A stretch of DNA of 64,000 nt from Porticoccaceae bacterium. GTDB lineage: Bacteria > Pseudomonadota > Gammaproteobacteria > Pseudomonadales > Porticoccaceae. A program made the position numbers and the translations under genes. Within the stretch, counting starts at the first letter, position 1; every line of letters begins with the position of its first letter. Of the stretch, positions 58,832 to 64,000 are shown piece by piece. Under the pieces are notes generated by a model. The model saw only the letters and a program-made list of their open reading frames with translations. It did not search any database and was not told the origin of the DNA. The stretch covers positions 1-64,000 of the forward strand of contig JAPKEJ010000003.1 in assembly GCA_028822155.1 (NCBI GenBank), read 5' to 3'.

Positions 58832-59887
58832 TTAAGACTTTTGTTGATTGGCGAAGCAGTGGCTAACAAACAGAGAAGCGCTGAACAAGGCAACAGCACA
58901 GATCTGATGCGCTGCGGCCAAGGGTACTGGGATGTAGAAGATCAAGGTACTAATACCCAGAGTAACCTGCAGAGCTAAGAGGCCAACAAAACAGTAGATG
59001 GCAGGCTTCAATGGACCTTGAATATCAGACTTCAGCGCCTTGTAGACGAAAGTGATTACTAGACCGACAATTAGGTAGGCAAGCATGCGATGGTTAAATT
59101 GAATGGTCACCATATCTTCAAAAGCCGACAGCCATGCAGGCTGAAGGCTGTATAAGCCCGGGGGAATAAAGCTATCACCCATTAATGGCCAGGTTGGATA
59201 GGGTACTCCAGCGCGTGTACCTGCGACTAACCCGCCAGAAAGAATCATTAAAAATATTAACCCACTTAGACCGTAGGAAAATCGCTTCAGATGGTTAGGT
59301 TGAGATCGCTTAGTCGCAAGGAGATCCATGGCGGTCCAGAGAATAAACCCATAGACGAATACGGCTAAACCTAGATGAGCGGTTAGTCGGTACTGGCTGA
59401 CATGGGGGTTATCGACCAAGCCACTTTTAACCATGTACCAACCCAGTAGTCCTTGGCTACCACCTAATATCAGCATAACTAATAGCCTTGGGGTTAAACC
59501 TGGCGTGATGCGCTTAGTAAAGTGGAAGAACAAGAATGGCAGCACAAAAATAATACCAATAAAACGACCTAAGACGCGGTGAAGGTATTCGTACATGAAG
59601 ATTGGCTTGAATTCTTCAAGGGTCATGGTGAAGTTGGTTTTTTGATATTCAGGATATTGCTGGTATTTAAAAAACATTTCTTGCCAGTCAGCATGAGATA
59701 GAGGCGGAATAATACCAACTAAAGGCTTCCAGTCGACCATCGATAGGCCGGAATTAGTGAGGCGCGTAATACCACCTAACAGAATCATACCAACAATAAC
59801 TGCAGCACAGCCGAGCAACCAGTATGCGACCTGACGATTAAACTGAGGCTGTTGAGGTGACGTTGGATGTTGAAGCATAATCAGCAT
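58832..59887 (-). CDS. ctaA: Heme A synthase (CtaA/COX15)
   Basis: GGITRLTNSGLSMVDWKP, YLHRVLGRFIG, QFNHRMLAYL, AAHQICAVALF. Confidence 0.92.
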   Translation of the reverse strand: MLIMLQHPTSPQQPQFNRQVAYWLLGCAAVIVGMILLGGITRLTNSGLSMVDWKPLVGIIPPLSHADWQEMFFKYQQYPEYQKTNFTMTLEEFKPIFMYEYLHRVLGRFIGIIFVLPFLFFHFTKRITPGLTPRLLVMLILGGSQGLLGWYMVKSGLVDNPHVSQYRLTAHLGLAVFVYGFILWTAMDLLATKRSQPNHLKRFSYGLSGLIFLMILSGGLVAGTRAGVPYPTWPLMGDSFIPPGLYSLQPAWLSAFEDMVTIQFNHRMLAYLIVGLVITFVYKALKSDIQGPLKPAIYCFVGLLALQVTLGISTLIFYIPVPLAAAHQICAVALFSASLFVSHCFANQQKS

Positions 59888-61221
59888 TGCTCACTATTAG
59901 TTAGATGACCTTTTAACCAGTCTTTTCTACGAAAACGCCGCATATTTAGACTTGATTTTATCGAAAAATCAACTAGAGAGGTGGCGTATAACCAGACTAC
60001 ATCCACGCCCATATTCACCATGATCCACGGCGCGATAATGCGTGTTAGAGCAATACTGAATATCGTTACTTTCATCGGGTAGCGAGTATCACCTGCGCCC
60101 CTTAGAGCCCCCGCCATACTAAATTCGATAGCCATTAGAGGCAAGCAGGCGCTAAGAATATAAGTAAACTGTACCATGTGGTGAATAACGAGGGGATCGG
60201 AAATCATAAAGGTGGCTATTTCTCGAGCGTACCAACTCATCAATACACCGCCCGATATCATTATGTAAAGACAGGTACGCATGGTTTTCCAGCCAGCGTC
60301 ATAAGCGCCCTGGTGGTCACCCGCCCCTAAATGCTGGCTAACCAAAGTGGCACTTGATATCGAAAAGCTAAATGCAATGACAATTACGATACCGAGTATC
60401 GATAGTCCTATGCCATAGGCGGCAAATGGTTCGTTGCCATAGCCGGCTAAAAATACCATAAAGATGAGCAGACCACCCTGAAAGAATGCTTGTTCGAACG
60501 CGGCGGGCATACCAATATTAACGAGCGTTTTCCCATTGGCGAGCAAGTCGGGTATTGGGTTTGTAGGCTTAAGCTCGAATACGCCAAAGATCCAGATCAC
60601 TAAAAACAGGACGATAGTTATAGTCATTCCTATACCACCACCAACCGCTAACCCTGAAATACCCATAGCGGGTATGCCACCCCAGCCAAACGTCATAGAG
60701 GCACCAAGAATAATACTCAGGGTTGCGCCAACGAGCGCGATCCATAAAGGGGTAGTGCTGTCGCCGGTAGCGCGAAAAGACATGCTAAATACCAGTGTGG
60801 CCAGCATTGCTGGCGCAAAAAATGCAGTCCACAAAGTGAAATCAGCCGCCATTCTGTGGGCATCTTCAGATAGGCCAAAAATGCCAACTAACTGATCACG
60901 AAAGGGAATGGCTATCCATGCAAAGAGTAGGCCGTCCAAGAAAAACAGTAGGATCGAGAGAGAAGCAAAACGACCCGCTAAAAGTCGATTATTAGCACCC
61001 CAATATTTACCTACCATAGCAGTAGTGCCACTACAGAGGCCCATTACTATAGCGTGAAGTACAAAGTATAGGCGTTGACCTGTAGTCACTGCCGCCACAG
61101 CGTCGGCGCCAAAACTACCCGCCATTTTTAGAAATGCCACACCCATCAGCATGTATACAATATTGCTGATAATGGTTGGCCAGGTGAGACGCCAGATGCT
61201 GAGAGTAGAGATCGGTGACAT
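59881..61221 (-). CDS. MATE family efflux transporter
   Basis: 12-TM-like; WRLTWPTIISNIVYMLMGVAF, SISSATLVSQHLGAGDHQGA, GALRGAGDTRYPM. Confidence 0.9.
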   Translation of the reverse strand: MSPISTLSIWRLTWPTIISNIVYMLMGVAFLKMAGSFGADAVAAVTTGQRLYFVLHAIVMGLCSGTTAMVGKYWGANNRLLAGRFASLSILLFFLDGLLFAWIAIPFRDQLVGIFGLSEDAHRMAADFTLWTAFFAPAMLATLVFSMSFRATGDSTTPLWIALVGATLSIILGASMTFGWGGIPAMGISGLAVGGGIGMTITIVLFLVIWIFGVFELKPTNPIPDLLANGKTLVNIGMPAAFEQAFFQGGLLIFMVFLAGYGNEPFAAYGIGLSILGIVIVIAFSFSISSATLVSQHLGAGDHQGAYDAGWKTMRTCLYIMISGGVLMSWYAREIATFMISDPLVIHHMVQFTYILSACLPLMAIEFSMAGALRGAGDTRYPMKVTIFSIALTRIIAPWIMVNMGVDVVWLYATSLVDFSIKSSLNMRRFRRKDWLKGHLTNSEQC

Positions 61222-61274
61222 AGGGTTCTATGATAACATCTACCTTCGTTAGAGGTCAGTGATTTAAGGTATAT

Positions 61275-62006
61275 ATGAATATTGTTGAGCAAGCGCATTA
61301 TCAGCTGGACCGATCTTGGATCGGGGTACTTGAGAGTGAATTGGACAAAGACTATCTGACTGAACTTAGTGATTTTCTAGTACAGGAAAAAGTACTTAAT
61401 AAAGTTATCTACCCCCCCAATGAAATGGTTTTTGCGGCTTTTAAGCATACTAACTTTGATGATTTAAAGGTGGTAATTTTAGGTCAAGACCCGTATCACG
61501 GCGCTGGACAGGCTAACGGTTTGTGCTTTTCAGTAGCCGCCGGGAATAAGACTCCACCTTCTTTACGTAACATCTTTAAAGAGCTCCAGACTGATCTGGG
61601 CATTACCCCAGCTAATCATGGATGCCTGCAAAGCTGGGCACAACAGGGGGTACTGCTACTTAACTCGGTTATGACAGTTGAAAAAGGGGATCCGGGTGCT
61701 CATGCTAAACAAGGTTGGGAGCGCTTTACCGATCAGGTTATTCGATTAGTCAGTGAGAAAACCACGGGGGTGGTCTTTATGTTATGGGGCAGTTATGCGC
61801 AGGAAAAAGCTAGCCTGATAGATGCGTCTCGGCACCTTATCTTACAATCAACCCATCCTTCTCCATTTTCTGCTTATCGTGGTTTTTTTGGCTCTAAGCA
61901 TTTTTCACTGGCAAATAATTATCTGAAGGGTGCAGGTGTCGAATGCATTGACTGGCAGCTTCCCGCCGAGCAAAATGCCAGTGGACAAATTACACTTGAA
62001 CTCTAG
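61275..62006 (+). CDS. ung: Uracil-DNA glycosylase
   Basis: VVILGQDPYHGAGQANGLCFSV, LLLNSVMTVEKGDPGAHAKQGWERFTD, STHPSPFSAYRGFFGSKHFSLAN. Confidence 0.97.
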   Translation: MNIVEQAHYQLDRSWIGVLESELDKDYLTELSDFLVQEKVLNKVIYPPNEMVFAAFKHTNFDDLKVVILGQDPYHGAGQANGLCFSVAAGNKTPPSLRNIFKELQTDLGITPANHGCLQSWAQQGVLLLNSVMTVEKGDPGAHAKQGWERFTDQVIRLVSEKTTGVVFMLWGSYAQEKASLIDASRHLILQSTHPSPFSAYRGFFGSKHFSLANNYLKGAGVECIDWQLPAEQNASGQITLEL

Positions 62007-62022
62007 TCTAGGAGTGGTTTTC

Positions 62023-63219
62023 GTGCCCCCAAAACCTTGGCAAACGCCAAAAAATCTGTTGATTTTGATGACTGTGGCAATGACGTTTGCCTTCGCAACT
62101 TGGACGGCCTTACTTAATAATTTTGTTGTTGAAAGAGCATTTTTTACCGGAAAAGAAATTGGTCTTTTACAGAGTATTCGCGAAATACCGGGGTTTTTAG
62201 CCTTTACAGCCGTGTTTGTATTGCTGCTGATAAAGGAGCAGGTATTCGCCTACCTGTCGTTGGCGGTGTTAGGTGTCGGCGTGGCGATTAGCGGTTATTT
62301 CCCTTCTGCAGTCGGGCTCTATATGACCACTTTTTTGATGTCGGTTGGATTCCATTACTACGAAACTATAAAACAGTCTCTGTCTTTGCAGTGGCTTTCC
62401 CTAGATGAAGCGCCAGCAGTCTTAGGCAAATTGATCGCCGCAAGTTCGGCGGCCTCTTTATTGGTTTTCGGATTTTTATGGCTGGCTCAGCGATATTTAG
62501 GTTTAGATTATAAAGTTATTTATTTGGTGGGTGGCGGTGGCTGTTTAGTGCTGACATTGTTTATGTGGTTAGCCTTCCCTAAATTTGTTAGCAAAACACC
62601 TCAGCGAAAACATTTACTACTGAGAAAACGCTACTGGCTGTATTACGCGCTAACCTTTATGAGCGGTGCTAGGCGTCAAATATTTATGGTATTTGCCGGA
62701 TTTTTAATGGTAGAAAAATTCGGCTACACCATTAGCGACATTGCGGCCTTATTCTTAATTAACCATCTTTTCAATTGGTTTTTTGCCGGCCGTATTGGCA
62801 TTATTGTAGGCAAAGTTGGTGAACGTCGTGCACTCATCTTTGAATACTGTGGTCTATTTTGCGTGTTTACCGCCTATGCATTTGTAAACAGTGCCAACTG
62901 GGCTGGAGCTTTGTATGTCGTGGACCATTTGTTTTTTTCACTGGCAATCGCGATTAAAACTTATTTCCAAAAAATTGCTGACCCTGCAGACATAGCGTCC
63001 ACTGCAGGTGTCGCTTTTACCATTAACCATATTGCAGCGGTGGTAATTCCAGTGCTATTTGGTTTGGTCTGGCTGATATCGCCAATGTGGGTGTTTTTGG
63101 CAGGTTCTATGATGGCGTTAATCAGTTTGGCCTTGGCGCTTTATATCCCTTTGACCCCTCGAGCGGGCTATGAGGTTGTTAGGTCTTATTTTGATTTCCG
63201 TCAAGAGACCGGTCAGTAG
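62023..63219 (+). CDS. MFS transporter
   Basis: 12-TM-like hydrophobic protein; start ambiguous (GTG 62014 or 62023; ORF open further upstream overlapping ung). Confidence 0.75.
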   Translation: MPPKPWQTPKNLLILMTVAMTFAFATWTALLNNFVVERAFFTGKEIGLLQSIREIPGFLAFTAVFVLLLIKEQVFAYLSLAVLGVGVAISGYFPSAVGLYMTTFLMSVGFHYYETIKQSLSLQWLSLDEAPAVLGKLIAASSAASLLVFGFLWLAQRYLGLDYKVIYLVGGGGCLVLTLFMWLAFPKFVSKTPQRKHLLLRKRYWLYYALTFMSGARRQIFMVFAGFLMVEKFGYTISDIAALFLINHLFNWFFAGRIGIIVGKVGERRALIFEYCGLFCVFTAYAFVNSANWAGALYVVDHLFFSLAIAIKTYFQKIADPADIASTAGVAFTINHIAAVVIPVLFGLVWLISPMWVFLAGSMMALISLALALYIPLTPRAGYEVVRSYFDFRQETGQ

Positions 63220-63230
63220 CTAAGGTGGAC

Positions 63231-63653
63231 TTAAAAGTCTTTTTTTAAAGGTGGTTGATGCGCTTTATCCCGCAACCAGTTTAGTTTTGAAAACACCGCT
63301 GGCGACAAAGCTATTTTCCGTTCGAGTTTAAACTTGCCGGGGTAATCCATTAAAAGTAGGCCTGCTAGCATCGTTAAAACACCTTGACCGGGAAGGAACA
63401 ACATTAAAGATCCACTAAACAATAGTAGATAACCGACGATATTTTTCGCCACAAACATTAATAACCAGACTCCCGGGAAACTTCCTTTCCAGGGTGTCCC
63501 AGCGCGTTTTTCGGGTAAAAAATAATCTTCTGGAATCTTAGCCACTAGCCAGGGTAGTGATAACAAACTCAGGATAAAGATACTGACGGACGCTAATCCC
63601 GTCCATACCAACAAATCTTGGTGACCGGAGATCCAGATTAAAATGTCGTTCAC
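63231..63653 (-). CDS. PGPGW-type transmembrane protein
   Basis: AKNIVGYLLLFSGSLMLFLPGQGVLTMLAGLLLMDYPGK. Confidence 0.7.
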   Translation of the reverse strand: MNDILIWISGHQDLLVWTGLASVSIFILSLLSLPWLVAKIPEDYFLPEKRAGTPWKGSFPGVWLLMFVAKNIVGYLLLFSGSLMLFLPGQGVLTMLAGLLLMDYPGKFKLERKIALSPAVFSKLNWLRDKAHQPPLKKDF

Positions 63654-64000
63654 GATCGCTCTACAATCTCATAGGGCAAAGGCCGATGTGTGGCGCTGAA
63701 GAACCTCTCTTCATCGAACGTCACCTCGAGGGTTTCTAAATATTTGTCAGGCAATACGGCGAGGACTTCTACGCTAGATTCACTGGCTTGAGCGACAGCG
63801 GCAATGATGCCAATTATCTTGCCGTTACGAGCCATCAAAGAGGCACCTACAGGCGGTGCGAACGGTGTGTCGAGTTTCATAAGGCGCATGCGACGTTTAA
63901 CCGCACCTCGATAATGGGCTCTAGCAACAATCTCTTGGCCGGTGTAGCAACCCTTTTTAAAACTGATATAGTTTTGTGCGTCTAGGTTAATCATTTGCAC
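63650..64000 (-). CDS. ygfZ: Folate-binding YgfZ/GcvT-like protein (N-terminal part outside window)
   Basis: KKGCYTGQEIVARAHYRGAVKRRM signature; ORF runs to window end. Confidence 0.9.
   Translation of the reverse strand: MQMINLDAQNYISFKKGCYTGQEIVARAHYRGAVKRRMRLMKLDTPFAPPVGASLMARNGKIIGIIAAVAQASESSVEVLAVLPDKYLETLEVTFDEERFFSATHRPLPYEIVERS

Noticed and set aside
1-64000. tRNA/rRNA genes, integrases, transposases, prophage or defence genes
   Set aside because: None recognised on either strand by reading; island boundaries show no att-like or tRNA signal

Overview
The window looks like a ~50 kb catabolic supercluster (about 8.6-58.6 kb) between housekeeping genes of a gammaproteobacterium-like genome. 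Left flank: FtsX-type permease (partial), PAS histidine kinase, fetB-like permease, SelO, SMP-30-like protein, prfB (with programmed +1 frameshift) and lysS. Right flank: CtaA/COX15, MATE, ung, MFS, a PGPGW-like membrane protein and a partial ygfZ. The supercluster encodes 5 acyl-CoA dehydrogenases, 4 Rieske oxygenase alpha subunits, a Rieske ferredoxin, 8 SDRs, 4 zinc-independent MDR reductases, a P450, a Pdx-type [2Fe-2S] ferredoxin, 2 acyl-CoA ligases (one MatB-like beside madLM), a TonB receptor, a thiolase/DUF35 pair, a complete 2-oxoacid dehydrogenase complex (E1a/E1b/E2/E3), several SnoaL/ABM/SRPBCC small proteins and an exported VOC / c-heme beta-propeller / DUF3604 module. The most interesting signal is non-coding. 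An 18-bp inverted-repeat motif (AAACAA-ACAAGA-TTGTTT consensus, read by eye) occurs seven times, always in intergenic promoter regions, including upstream of the only TetR-family regulator. Two copies sit at identical spacing over near-identical sigma70-like promoters. I propose this as the operator of an undescribed regulon covering the island. Other observations: a tandemly duplicated E3-binding domain in E2, a vestigial ThuA-family gene, a degenerate histidine-kinase ATPase domain and a 15-bp tandem repeat. All product calls come from motif and family recognition without database searches.
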